Of a DNA stretch of 33,535 nucleotides, positions 7,845 to 15,598 are shown one piece after another (positions within the stretch are counted from its first letter, which is position 1; every line of letters begins with the position of its first letter). Made by a program: the position numbers and the translations under genes. The DNA comes from Flavobacteriales bacterium. GTDB taxonomy: Bacteria > Bacteroidota > Bacteroidia > Flavobacteriales > Schleiferiaceae. The stretch spans positions 86,357-119,891 of the forward strand of contig JAAXJR010000013.1 of NCBI GenBank assembly GCA_012269745.1, given 5' to 3'. The notes under the pieces are model-generated. The model saw only the letters and a program-made list of their open reading frames with translations. It was not told the origin of the DNA and did not search any database.

Positions 7845-8299
7845 GAGTAACCATATATACCGACGGTGCCGCGAGCGGAAACCCAGGACCGGGCGGATAC
7901 GGTGTCGTATTAGAAAGCAGCGCTGGTCATCGCAAAGAGCTAAGCGGCGGTTTTCGCAGAACCACAAACAATAGAATGGAACTTCTCGCGGTTATAGTTG
8001 GTTTAAAGGAACTCAAGAGCACCGAAGTTGCGGTCACTGTTGTGAGCGATAGCAAGTATGTGGTGGACGCCATTAATAAAGGATGGCTTAGGTCTTGGGT
8101 GAAGAAGGGCTTCAAGGACAAAAAGAACCCCGATCTGTGGCGTTTGATTATTCCTTTATTAGACAAATACAATCCCACCTTTCAATGGGTCAAAGGCCAC
8201 AACAATCACCCGCAGAATGAACGTTGTGATGCCTTAGCTGTGCAAGCTAGCAAGCAACCTTCACTTCCAGCGGATACAGGTTACGAAAGCAGTCTTTAA
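7841..8299 (+). CDS. rnhA: Ribonuclease HI
   Basis: This 152-residue enzyme degrades RNA in RNA-DNA hybrids. The start at 7841 (MRVTIYTDG) is chosen because it overlaps the purN stop as ATGA and gives the usual N-terminus; a reading from 7814 adds nine residues from within purN. The four metal-binding acids are present: Asp8 ([16 protein letters not shown]), Glu47 (NNRMELLAV), Asp70 (VVSDSKYVV) and Asp130 (NERCDALA), with [12 protein letters not shown] as the active-site loop. The basic handle region is intact. The gene ends in a four-base overlap with the convergent M23 peptidase. Confidence 0.97.
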   Translation: MRVTIYTDGAASGNPGPGGYGVVLESSAGHRKELSGGFRRTTNNRMELLAVIVGLKELKSTEVAVTVVSDSKYVVDAINKGWLRSWVKKGFKDKKNPDLWRLIIPLLDKYNPTFQWVKGHNNHPQNERCDALAVQASKQPSLPADTGYESSL

Positions 8300-9156
8300 A
8301 ATTTGATAAAGTTCTGTGGGTCGATCGGAGCACCTTCGTACCACAGTTCGAAATGAAGGTGAGGCCCTGTAGAGTTCTCGCCGCTATTGCCAATGATTGC
8401 GATAGCCTCCCCACTGCGCACAAATTCACCCACCTCTTTAAGCAGGGCACTGTTGTGTTTGTAGGCGCTTAGTAAGTTGTTTTCGTGCTGAACGATGATG
8501 ATGTTGCCGGTTTCACTGGTCCAATCGGCAAAGACAACGGTGCCTTCGTAACAGCTTTTGATAGGCGTGTTGGCCGCCGCTGCGATATCTACAGCGTAGT
8601 GATTCGTTGCGTTATCAAAGTCGCTCGTGATAATGCCTTCCAAGGGCGAAATGAGTTGTGGGATGCCTATTTCCGCTCCGCTTTGATTCAAAGTGAACGC
8701 GTTTTCTTCTTCGACCCATTCACGGAACGCACTGTCTTGCGGACTTGGGTTTGAAAGATTTACCTCGGTTGGATTAGCACTGGTGTCCGATTCCAATTCC
8801 AACATCACTGTATCAATAACTTCTCCCTGAAGGATGCGTTGTACCCCTTGGATATAACGTTCGTTTCTGTCGAGAGCGGCAGTTAAGCTATCTGTGGTCA
8901 ACGCAAGTTCAATGGCCTCTCTCCGAAGTTTCGATGATGCATATCCAGGGATCAATTCCTTTAGAGGCGTAAAGGCAATGACCGTTGTAGTCAGTGCAAT
9001 AGTGCTGACGATGGTTATGACCGAGAAGACAAAGATGTTGAGCGGACTCAATTTCAAGGTCAAGAGCTCCTCAAACGTATCATCGTTTAGGATTACGAAG
9101 CGGAATTTGTTCCTCCACCGCTGTACTCTAGTCTCGTTTTTTGAATCTTTTGCCAT
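8296..9156 (-). CDS. Membrane-anchored M23 (LytM-type) peptidase
   Basis: This 286-residue protein has a basic cytoplasmic N-terminus, one transmembrane helix at about 38-62, a short coiled segment and a C-terminal M23 domain from about 165. The metal ligands are visible in NHYAVDIAA (His and Asp) and GPHLHFELW (H-x-H). Peptidases of this family cut peptidoglycan cross-bridges or act as anchored regulators of cell-wall hydrolysis. All metal ligands appear present, so activity is plausible. It is divergent from porW/sprE with 74 bases between starts, a linkage I believe is common in flavobacteria. Confidence 0.92.
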   Translation of the reverse strand: MAKDSKNETRVQRWRNKFRFVILNDDTFEELLTLKLSPLNIFVFSVITIVSTIALTTTVIAFTPLKELIPGYASSKLRREAIELALTTDSLTAALDRNERYIQGVQRILQGEVIDTVMLELESDTSANPTEVNLSNPSPQDSAFREWVEEENAFTLNQSGAEIGIPQLISPLEGIITSDFDNATNHYAVDIAAAANTPIKSCYEGTVVFADWTSETGNIIIVQHENNLLSAYKHNSALLKEVGEFVRSGEAIAIIGNSGENSTGPHLHFELWYEGAPIDPQNFIKF

Positions 9157-9206
9157 TCTTCTGACAAATATCGCACTCTGAATTTCTCTCGTGGTATGAA
9201 ATAAAA

Positions 9207-9214
9207 TAATTTTA
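9207..9214 (+). promoter_or_regulatory. Weak candidate -7 element before porW/sprE
   Basis: TAATTTTA differs by one base from TAnnTTTG and lies 17 bases before the ATG at 9231. No -33 TTG is seen. It is offered only because a promoter must lie in the 74-base gap between divergent genes. Confidence 0.28.
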
Positions 9215-9230
9215 GCACGTTATTAGACCT

Positions 9231-11831
9231 ATGCATCATATCCGTCCAATTCTTCTTTCACTCACCGTGCTATTCCTAGCGGGGTGTTCTACGACGAAGG
9301 ATAAATGGGTGAATAGGAAGTACCACGAGACTACTGCGCATTACAACGCCTACTTCAACGGCATGGAAGCATTCGACGAGGCAGTCGATGGTTTCGAAAA
9401 GACTGAAGAGTTGAATTTCGAAGAGGTCCTCCCACTTTATTATTGGCCGGACGAAAAGCAGGCTACGTCTCTTTTTGCAAAAATGGATCGCGCCCTTGAA
9501 AAGAGCGCGAAAGTGATCAAAGGGCACAGCATGGTTTTCTCAGGAAGGCAAAAGAACCCATATGTGGTGAAGGCTTACTTGCTCATTGCACGCAGTAGGT
9601 TTTATAAGCATGAATTTATTCAGACGCTTGAAGCCTCGAGCTATATAGTGGACCAATTCAGTGGTCTTGACATGGCTGAAGAGGAAGTCTTTTGGGCAAA
9701 GCTCCTAGCCGCGCAAACCCACATTCGCATGGGCAATGCATTTGCTGCGGAGGGGTTGCTTGATGAGATTTATACGAAGAAACTGCCAAAAGATAGACTT
9801 CACGCTGCTCAAAAGGGGTATGCTTTTTATCACTTTGAGGAAGGCAATATCGCGGAAGCACAGAATTGGCTGGAGGCGGCTTTTGGATCGGCAGGAAATA
9901 AGGAAGAAAAGGTTCGATTGGCCTATATCAATGCACAACTGCTTGCCAAGCTCGGTATGGGCTATGAGAGTGCGCTGGCCTACGAGCAAGTATTGGATCT
10001 GCATCCGAATAATTACGACATCACTTTCTCCGCGCAGATCAAGCGTGCTGAGAATTTTGACGTGTACATGGAGGACATTGCCGTCATCGAGAAGGAGCTG
10101 CGCAAGATGCTCAAGGACGATAAAAACATTGCGTATCGCGATCAGATTTACTACGTGTGGGCCCTGAAGGAATTGGACCTAGAGCATTACCCAGAGGGCG
10201 AAAATTTGTTGCGCCAGTCCATTGCCTCTTCAGTAAACAACCCGAAGCAAAAGGGAAAAAGTTACCTGAGATTGGCTGATGTAGAATTTGATTTTAGGGA
10301 ATTCGTTGCTGCCAAGGGGTTCTATGATAGTGCTTTGGCTGTGTTGCCTCCAGGGTATCCAGGTACGGATACGCTGCAAGAGCGGGTTGAGGTTTTGGAT
10401 GAATTGGTAGTGCATTACAATGAGGTCAAATTGCAAGACAGCCTTCAAGCGATGTACGGTATGAGCGAGCAGGCCTTACGTAAAAAGTTTGAGGATTTCA
10501 TTGAAGAGAAGAAAGCTAGAGAAGCTGAAGCGGCACGTCGCGCCGAGATTGCCGCACTAAATGCGGCACAAAACGCAGCTTTAGCAGATGCCGGCCCAGT
10601 TGCTGGACAAGGTTCAGGCAAGTGGTATTTTTACAACCCTACAGTTCGCTCCTCGGGTTTGGCGGCGTTTAAAAGGACTTGGGGTGACCGGGTGTTGGAG
10701 GATCATTGGCGCCAGAAAGACAAACCCGTGGACGGTTTTGGCGATGTTGATCTCGCAGCAGATGACCAAGATTCTACTGCTGAGGGAGAGGTGCTCCTGC
10801 CGACCAATGATAATGCAGTTGAGTATTATTTGGCACGCGTGCTGAAGGACGAGAATGATCTTAAGGAAAGCCTAAGGAAAGAAGCATTGGCCTTGGCAGA
10901 ATTAGGCTTCGTGTATAAAGACGGGCTAGGTGATTTTGATGCCGCAGAGGATACGTGGGGTCGTTACCTCAAGGAATTCACTTCTGCGCCATCGACCGCC
11001 AAGGTGTGGTACGGTAAGTATTTGTTGCACGGAGAGTTGGAGGAATCTGATGAGCGAGCTGCCGCTAAGGAAGAGTTGTTGTCCAATTTCGCTGATAGTC
11101 CCTACGCAGCTCTAGTTCGCGGTGATGCCAAGGGCCCAGAGATCCCAGAAGCCGAGCAACTGGCCTACAACACAGCCTTTGAAGCCTACACAAAAGGCAA
11201 TTCTAAGTCCGCCGACCGAGCCATTAGTGATTTCAAAATAACCTATAGCCAAAGTATGCTCTTACCCAAAGTTGCCTTGTTGGAAGCGTATGTTTTAGGA
11301 TTGCAGGAGAAGGGCGATGAAGTGGTTGCCCAATTAAAATTGGTCACGAAAGATCACGCAGGAACTGAAGAGGCTGCAAGAGCTGCCCAAATTTTGGCGT
11401 TGCTGCAAGATGAAAACAAAGGCAGCGAAGACACTAAGGGCATAGGTGATCTCAAAGTCCGCAAGGTGAAGTTCGACGACCAGCCGAATGCCCCGCATAA
11501 AATTGTTTTTGCAATTCCAGCGAAAAACGCGGATATCAACAATCTAAGAAATGCACTTGCGGACTTTAACAAGGAAAATTTTAAGTTCGACAACCTGCGC
11601 ATTCAGAACATCTTCTACGATCAAAACACGCAGCTTGTAATTATTAGTGGATTGCGTACCAAAGCGAAAGCGGTAGTTTGGCTAAACAGCTACGAATCAC
11701 AAGGTTCTCAGATCAAACAATACTATCCGATTGGCCTAAGTGAGGTTTTTTACATAAATAATCCGAACTTTGGCAAAGTGTACCGCGATAAGGTACTTAA
11801 GGATTACATTCAATATTTTAAGGAGCAATGA
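9231..11831 (+). CDS. porW: Type IX secretion / gliding lipoprotein PorW (SprE)
   Basis: This 866-residue lipoprotein (lipobox LAGC, Cys19) has tetratricopeptide-like helical repeats over most of its length. The N-terminal block CSTTKDKWVNRKYHETTAHY with YNAYFNG, and IKGHSMVFSGRQKNPYV, match PorW/SprE. In Flavobacterium and Porphyromonas this protein is needed for type IX protein secretion, and for gliding where gliding exists. An Ala/Glu-rich charged linker at about 418-455 separates the repeats from a second half. The C-terminal about 130 residues form a beta-rich domain (APHKIVFAIP to YYPIGLSEVF). Length matches SprE (about 870). It overlaps the bactofilin gene by ATGA. Confidence 0.88.
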   Translation: MHHIRPILLSLTVLFLAGCSTTKDKWVNRKYHETTAHYNAYFNGMEAFDEAVDGFEKTEELNFEEVLPLYYWPDEKQATSLFAKMDRALEKSAKVIKGHSMVFSGRQKNPYVVKAYLLIARSRFYKHEFIQTLEASSYIVDQFSGLDMAEEEVFWAKLLAAQTHIRMGNAFAAEGLLDEIYTKKLPKDRLHAAQKGYAFYHFEEGNIAEAQNWLEAAFGSAGNKEEKVRLAYINAQLLAKLGMGYESALAYEQVLDLHPNNYDITFSAQIKRAENFDVYMEDIAVIEKELRKMLKDDKNIAYRDQIYYVWALKELDLEHYPEGENLLRQSIASSVNNPKQKGKSYLRLADVEFDFREFVAAKGFYDSALAVLPPGYPGTDTLQERVEVLDELVVHYNEVKLQDSLQAMYGMSEQALRKKFEDFIEEKKAREAEAARRAEIAALNAAQNAALADAGPVAGQGSGKWYFYNPTVRSSGLAAFKRTWGDRVLEDHWRQKDKPVDGFGDVDLAADDQDSTAEGEVLLPTNDNAVEYYLARVLKDENDLKESLRKEALALAELGFVYKDGLGDFDAAEDTWGRYLKEFTSAPSTAKVWYGKYLLHGELEESDERAAAKEELLSNFADSPYAALVRGDAKGPEIPEAEQLAYNTAFEAYTKGNSKSADRAISDFKITYSQSMLLPKVALLEAYVLGLQEKGDEVVAQLKLVTKDHAGTEEAARAAQILALLQDENKGSEDTKGIGDLKVRKVKFDDQPNAPHKIVFAIPAKNADINNLRNALADFNKENFKFDNLRIQNIFYDQNTQLVIISGLRTKAKAVVWLNSYESQGSQIKQYYPIGLSEVFYINNPNFGKVYRDKVLKDYIQYFKEQ

Positions 11832-12226
11832 TTTCATCACCGAAGAAAAACCCAGAACAAGCCCAAGCCTCAAACAGAATTCTAGTAGGAACCTCTATTC
11901 AAGGCGACGTTCAAACGGACGGGGATATTCGCGTGGATGGGACCATCAAAGGCAACATGAAGGTCAGCGGCAAATTAGTAGTTGGTCAGCATGGTACAGT
12001 TGAAGGAGAAGTAGAGTGTAAGAATGCATCTATTGCGGGTAGTCTAAAAGGTATCCTGAAAGTAGCTTCAACGCTTTCATTATCTGCCACTGCAAAAGTG
12101 GAAGGCAACGTTCAGACAGAAAAACTATCCGTGGAGCCTGGCGCTTCAATCAACGGTTCTGTTAGCATGGGCACCGTAATGAAAAAGGTGGGCGAAGCAG
12201 GAGCAGATGCTTCCAAAACTGCCTAA
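11828..12226 (+). CDS. Bactofilin (polymer-forming cytoskeletal protein)
   Basis: This 132-residue protein has a single beta-helical bactofilin (DUF583-type) domain at about 18-112 flanked by short polar tails. The stacked repeats are visible as GTSIQGDVQTDGDIRVDGTI, KVSGKLVVGQHGTVEGEVEC and similar rungs with regular Gly/Val spacing. Bactofilins polymerise without nucleotide into filaments at the membrane and guide cell shape, wall enzymes or polar machines. The start overlaps the porW stop as ATGA, so it is probably translated with porW; a link to positioning the secretion/gliding apparatus or the nearby M23 peptidase is inference. The atp genes follow directly. Confidence 0.93.
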   Translation: MISSPKKNPEQAQASNRILVGTSIQGDVQTDGDIRVDGTIKGNMKVSGKLVVGQHGTVEGEVECKNASIAGSLKGILKVASTLSLSATAKVEGNVQTEKLSVEPGASINGSVSMGTVMKKVGEAGADASKTA

Positions 12227-12235
12227 CCATTCTCC

Positions 12236-12448
12236 GTGGCCGATTCTTCAGATAAGAACGATCGAAAGTTTTTGCGATTTGCTTCCGTAGGGATCCAAAT
12301 GGCAGTACTCATATATGCCGGTTCAGAGCTCGGTAAGTATTTGGATGCGAAATATCCTTCGGACAAGAATTGGTACACCATTGCCTGTGTGATGGCGGCG
12401 GTAGGCATCTCATTTTATCAACTGATCAAGGAATTGCCCAAGGAATAA
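12236..12448 (+). CDS. atpZ: AtpZ/AtpI family protein
   Basis: This 70-residue protein starts with GTG. It has a basic N-terminus and two transmembrane hairpin helices (FASVGIQMAVLIYAGSELGKYLD and WYTIACVMAAVGISFYQLI), the AtpZ/AtpI pattern. Family members sit before F-ATPase genes and are linked to ion or Mg2+/Ca2+ supply and assembly of the c-ring. It lies nine bases after the bactofilin stop and its own stop overlaps the next start as TAATG. Position ahead of atpB supports the call. Confidence 0.88.
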   Translation: MADSSDKNDRKFLRFASVGIQMAVLIYAGSELGKYLDAKYPSDKNWYTIACVMAAVGISFYQLIKELPKE

Positions 12449-12822
12449 TGGAAGTCAAAAAAGCTCTTCCTTTCTATTTCACTCTTGTAATAAGCGCCCT
12501 GGCAGCACTATTCGCCCAAGCACACCTCTCGCAGCTTCCTGTCGAGGGAATCTTAGTCAAAACGTATGTTCTAAACCATCTATTGGCGGCCATCGTTTTT
12601 ACCGTCTTATACCGATTGCGCAAAAAACATATAGAAAAGCTGGGGTTCATTTTTTTGGCTGGAACAGGACTGAAGTTTTTAGCCTTCTTTCTCTTTGTCT
12701 ACCCCACTTTTCATGCAGACGGAAGCCTCGATCGAAATGAGTTTGTACTCTTCTTTGTGCCTTATGCCATTTCCACTGGGGTGGAGGTCGTCTTTTTAGC
12801 TCGGATTTTGAACCGCGAGTAG
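12448..12822 (+). CDS. Small four-helix membrane protein before atpB
   Basis: Started at the ATG at 12448, this protein has 124 residues. A longer frame opens at 12370 but runs through atpZ in another frame and is rejected. Four hydrophobic helices are visible: FYFTLVISALAALFAQ, a second around LNHLLAAIVFTVLYRL, a third IFLAGTGLKFLAFFLFVYP, and a fourth EFVLFFVPYAISTGVEVVFL. It resembles Bacteroidota membrane proteins of the DUF6168 kind found at this place, and by size and position could act as the AtpI partner of AtpZ. The TAATG overlap with atpZ suggests linked translation. Function is inferred from context only. Confidence 0.75.
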   Translation: MEVKKALPFYFTLVISALAALFAQAHLSQLPVEGILVKTYVLNHLLAAIVFTVLYRLRKKHIEKLGFIFLAGTGLKFLAFFLFVYPTFHADGSLDRNEFVLFFVPYAISTGVEVVFLARILNRE

Positions 12823-12843
12823 CCCTGGTTTTTGTGTGATATA

Positions 12844-12883
12844 AGTCACTATAAAGCAGTTGTTTAGTCTCCTTTGAGTGACT
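12844..12883. repeat. Inverted repeat upstream of atpB
   Basis: AGTCACT (12844-12850) and AGTGACT (12877-12883) form a 7-bp inverted repeat 26 bases apart. An overlapping alternative pair, GCAGT (12856-12860) with ACTGC (12881-12885), shares the right arm, so the two pairings exclude each other. It lies in the 189-base gap before atpB, upstream of the candidate promoter. It could be an operator or a leader structure if transcripts come through from porW. Confidence 0.35.
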
Positions 12884-12953
12884 GCGTTGCACACCTCTGT
12901 GGATATCTATAAATAAATAGCACCTTTTCTTTTAGGTCATCAAGATTGTTCAT

Positions 12954-12961
12954 TAGTTTTG
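12954..12961 (+). promoter_or_regulatory. Candidate -7 element for the atp operon (TAGTTTTG)
   Basis: TAGTTTTG is an exact TAnnTTTG match in the 189-base gap before atpB, which is otherwise AT-rich and non-coding. It would give a leader of about 45 bases to the ATG at 13012. No good TTG is found at the -33 position. Confidence 0.5.
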
Positions 12962-13011
12962 CACCGATTTTAAGCCGCTAAAATTCCGGAAACGGGAAAC
13001 GCAAAAATTGT

Positions 13012-14199
13012 ATGATTTCTAAGTTTACTGCCTTTTCAGCCTTCGTAGGCTTAATGTTCTTCTCAGCACCAGCGGCAGCTCAAGACCACGGTCATGAGGA
13101 TGCGCACCAAGAAGAAGTTCACCACGACGACGCACATCATGAAGATGCCCACGCTGTAGAAATGCACGCAGAGGATGCACACGGCGCCCATGCTGATCAC
13201 TCAGAAGGCCATGGTCACGGCGAATTCGTACCTGCATCAGATACAGAAGGCAGAAAATCAGTGGTAAAAGAAACTGTTGAGCACCACCTTGCAGATTCTT
13301 ACGAATTTCACATTGTTGGTCCTGTAGGTTTTCCATTACCAGTAATTCTGTACGATAACGGTCTTAAAGTTTTCTCATCAGCGAAGTTCCATCACGGTGA
13401 ATCTGTGGCGGAGGTTGATGGTCAGTACTATATGGTACACCACAGCAAAATCTACAAGACGGATGCGGAAGGTACCATCACTTACGATGAGCACCACCAC
13501 CCAACAAACGAAAAGCCACTAGACTTCTCAATCACCAAGAACGTGTTCATGATCATTTTCATGGCGGTGTTTATGTTCTTCTTGTTTAGAGGAGTTGCAA
13601 AAACATATAAGAACAGTTTGGTGCCAAGCAAAGCAGGTCGATTCCTCGAGCCGCTTATCGTTTTCATTCGCGACGAGATTGCCATTCCAAACATTGGCGA
13701 AAAGCACTATAAGCGTTACATGAGCTTCTTGCTCACTATTTTCTTCTTCATCTGGTTTTTGAACTTGGCAGGTATGACGCCGCTAGGGGTAAACGTTACT
13801 GGTAACATTGCCGTGACTGTTTCTTTGGCCTTGATGACTTTCTTCATCACCCAGTTTAGTGGTAAGAAAGATTACTGGATGCACATCTTTTGGATGCCAG
13901 GTGTGCCAGTACTACTTCGTCCTGTTTTGGCGGTAATCGAATTGATTGGTTTGGTAGTTAAGCCATTCTCGTTGACCATTCGTCTTTACGCAAACATGCT
14001 AGCAGGTCACGTTGTAATTATGAGCATCCTCGGGTTGATCTACATTTTCGCTTCGTACACAGCTGCGATTCCGTTTACTGGATTGACATTATTCCTTTAT
14101 GTCCTTGAGTTGTTAGTAGCAGCTTTGCAGGCATATATTTTCACCATGTTGGCGTCTCTGTACTTCGGTGCAGCCGTTGAAGAGCACGACCATCACTAA
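13012..14199 (+). CDS. atpB: ATP synthase F0 subunit a, with His-rich extension
   Basis: This 395-residue protein is much longer than the E. coli subunit a (about 270). It begins with a signal peptide (MISKFTAFSAFVGLMFFSAP, cleavage near Ala23-Gln24). A segment at 25-70 has 14 histidines plus many Asp/Glu, followed by a soluble stretch to about 165. The membrane part follows, with the essential stator Arg in SLTIRLYANMLAGH (Arg324) and helices through the C-terminus, which ends EEHDHH. Subunit a forms the proton half-channels against the c-ring. A long N-terminal region is common in Bacteroidota homologues; the His-rich part would face the periplasm. Start and reading frame are unambiguous. 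Confidence 0.96.
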   Translation: MISKFTAFSAFVGLMFFSAPAAAQDHGHEDAHQEEVHHDDAHHEDAHAVEMHAEDAHGAHADHSEGHGHGEFVPASDTEGRKSVVKETVEHHLADSYEFHIVGPVGFPLPVILYDNGLKVFSSAKFHHGESVAEVDGQYYMVHHSKIYKTDAEGTITYDEHHHPTNEKPLDFSITKNVFMIIFMAVFMFFLFRGVAKTYKNSLVPSKAGRFLEPLIVFIRDEIAIPNIGEKHYKRYMSFLLTIFFFIWFLNLAGMTPLGVNVTGNIAVTVSLALMTFFITQFSGKKDYWMHIFWMPGVPVLLRPVLAVIELIGLVVKPFSLTIRLYANMLAGHVVIMSILGLIYIFASYTAAIPFTGLTLFLYVLELLVAALQAYIFTMLASLYFGAAVEEHDHH

Positions 14200-14228
14200 T
14201 TAAGAGTATTAATTAAATTTTATATACT

Positions 14229-14420
14229 ATGGAAATTCCAACTATTGTAGGTGCAGGCTTGATCGTTATCGGTGCTGGTATGGGTATCGGTAGAATCGGT
14301 GGTTCTGCAATGGAAGCTATCGGCCGTCAGCCAGAAGCTTCTGGTAAAATCCAAACAGCTATGATTATTGCTGCTGCACTTATCGAGGGTATCGGTTTCG
14401 CGGCACTTTTCGCAGCTTAA
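14229..14420 (+). CDS. atpE: ATP synthase F0 subunit c
   Basis: This 63-residue two-helix protein forms the rotating c-ring. Helix 1 has the GxGxGxG packing motif (Gly15-Gly21), the loop has RQP at 33-35, and helix 2 carries the ion-binding carboxylate Glu53 in ALIEGIGFAAL. Residue 54 is Gly and position 57 is Phe, not the Ser/Thr and Tyr seen in Na+-binding rings, so proton coupling is expected. It is short for the family (usually 70-80). A long hairpin follows directly. Confidence 0.97.
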   Translation: MEIPTIVGAGLIVIGAGMGIGRIGGSAMEAIGRQPEASGKIQTAMIIAAALIEGIGFAALFAA

Positions 14421-14430
14421 GACAACTAAG

Positions 14431-14462
14431 TAGGTAGGTGCAACGATTGGTTGCACCACCTA
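14431..14462 (+). other. Hairpin between atpE and atpF
   Basis: TAGGT at 14431-14435 pairs with ACCTA at 14458-14462 and GGTGCAAC at 14437-14444 pairs with GTTGCACC at 14450-14457. This makes a 13-bp stem with one bulged A and a five-base loop. What follows is TTTATTTCC rather than a clean T-run, so it may be a partial terminator or a 3'-end stabiliser for atpE mRNA. Confidence 0.8.
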
Positions 14463-14502
14463 TTTATTTCCTAATTATAGAATTTGATTGTAATCAAAGA
14501 GC

Positions 14503-15003
14503 ATGGATAAGTTAATTAATGATTTTTCGATCGGGCTATTTTTCTGGCAGTCGCTAGTATTCCTTTTGTTGATCTTTTTGTTGAGAAGATACGCATGGAA
14601 GCCAATCTTGAACGCTGTTAACGAAAGAGAAGAGTCTATCGAAGGCGCTTTGAAAGCGGCAGAAGCGGCACGTGAAGAAATGAAAGCACTTCAGTCGAAC
14701 AACGAAGCGATCATGAAGGAAGCTCGCGAAGAGCGAGAGCGCATCTTGAAAGAGGCACGCGACATGAAAAACACCATCGTTGCAGAAGCGAAGGAAACAG
14801 CTGTAGCGGAGGCTGAGAAAACAGTTGTTGCTGCTAAGGCTGCAATTGAAGCTGAAAAAGCTGCTGCTGTTGCTGAATTGAAGAATCAAGCTGCAGTATT
14901 GAGCATTGAGGTTGCTGAAAAAGTTTTGGGCCAAGAATTGAGCGCAGAAAACAAGCAAGCGGCAATGATCAGCAAGATGATTGACGAAGTTAAAATCAAC
15001 TAA
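14503..15003 (+). CDS. atpF: ATP synthase F0 subunit b
   Basis: This 166-residue peripheral stalk protein has one N-terminal membrane helix (LFFWQSLVFLLLIFLLRRYAWKP spans about 12-34) and a long Ala/Glu/Lys-rich coiled coil to the C-terminus. This is the standard layout for subunit b, which links F0 to the alpha/beta head through delta. Only one b-type gene is present, so the stalk is a b homodimer. It is preceded by an 82-base gap carrying the hairpin and lies nine bases before atpH. Confidence 0.96.
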   Translation: MDKLINDFSIGLFFWQSLVFLLLIFLLRRYAWKPILNAVNEREESIEGALKAAEAAREEMKALQSNNEAIMKEAREERERILKEARDMKNTIVAEAKETAVAEAEKTVVAAKAAIEAEKAAAVAELKNQAAVLSIEVAEKVLGQELSAENKQAAMISKMIDEVKIN

Positions 15004-15012
15004 GAATAGGAT

Positions 15013-15570
15013 ATGAATTATCCAAGAGTTGCTTCCCGTTACAGTAAAGCGTTGCTTGAATTGGCCGTTGAGAAAAACGAGCTAGATCGAGTAAGCGCTG
15101 ATGTGGCTACCTTGAAAGCGGCAGTATCTGGATCTAGAGATTTAGAGCTGTTGTTGGCAAGCCCTATTGTTAAAACGGACAAGAAACAAGCCATCCTTAA
15201 TGAGGTTTTCAAGGGTGCGTTCTCTCCAATCTTTGAAGGGTTCGTGGCGTTGATCACTAAGAATGGTCGTGAGTCTATTTTGACGGCGATTTGCGACAAG
15301 TTTGAAAAGGATGTGCTAGAGCACAAAGGCATCGTTGAGGCTGAGGTAACAACCGCGGTTGCATTGGCGGATGCTGATAAAACGAAATTGGTTGAATCTC
15401 TTAAAGCTCAATTGGGTAAAGAGGTTGTACTAACAGAACACGTAGACGCTTCTACTATTGGTGGCATGAAGTTGTTTGTTGGCGGATACCAAATAGATAA
15501 TACGGTTTCAGGTAAGCTTAGAGCTATGAGAAACCAGTTAATTGACACGACTTACGAGTCGAAACTTTAA
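15013..15570 (+). CDS. atpH: ATP synthase F1 subunit delta
   Basis: This 185-residue protein matches the OSCP/delta family. It has an N-terminal helical domain (MNYPRVASRYSKALLELAVE) and a C-terminal region with the typical STIGGMKLFVGGYQIDNTVS stretch. It caps the F1 head and binds subunit b. Order and spacing in the operon (atpF nine bases before, atpA 28 bases after) agree with this. Length is normal. Confidence 0.96.
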   Translation: MNYPRVASRYSKALLELAVEKNELDRVSADVATLKAAVSGSRDLELLLASPIVKTDKKQAILNEVFKGAFSPIFEGFVALITKNGRESILTAICDKFEKDVLEHKGIVEAEVTTAVALADADKTKLVESLKAQLGKEVVLTEHVDASTIGGMKLFVGGYQIDNTVSGKLRAMRNQLIDTTYESKL

Positions 15571-15598
15571 GAAAAACAAAGCCTTAATATAAAGGATC

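Noticed and set aside
12370-12447. N-terminal extension of the small membrane protein before atpB
   Set aside because: The 26 extra residues are atpZ DNA read in another frame; the ATG at 12448 with TAATG overlap is a better start.
13084-13224. Codon-level repeats in the His-rich part of atpB considered as a tandem DNA repeat
   Set aside because: Units such as GAxGATGCxCAC vary in length and sequence; the periodicity reflects the His/Asp/Ala-rich protein and not a clean DNA repeat.
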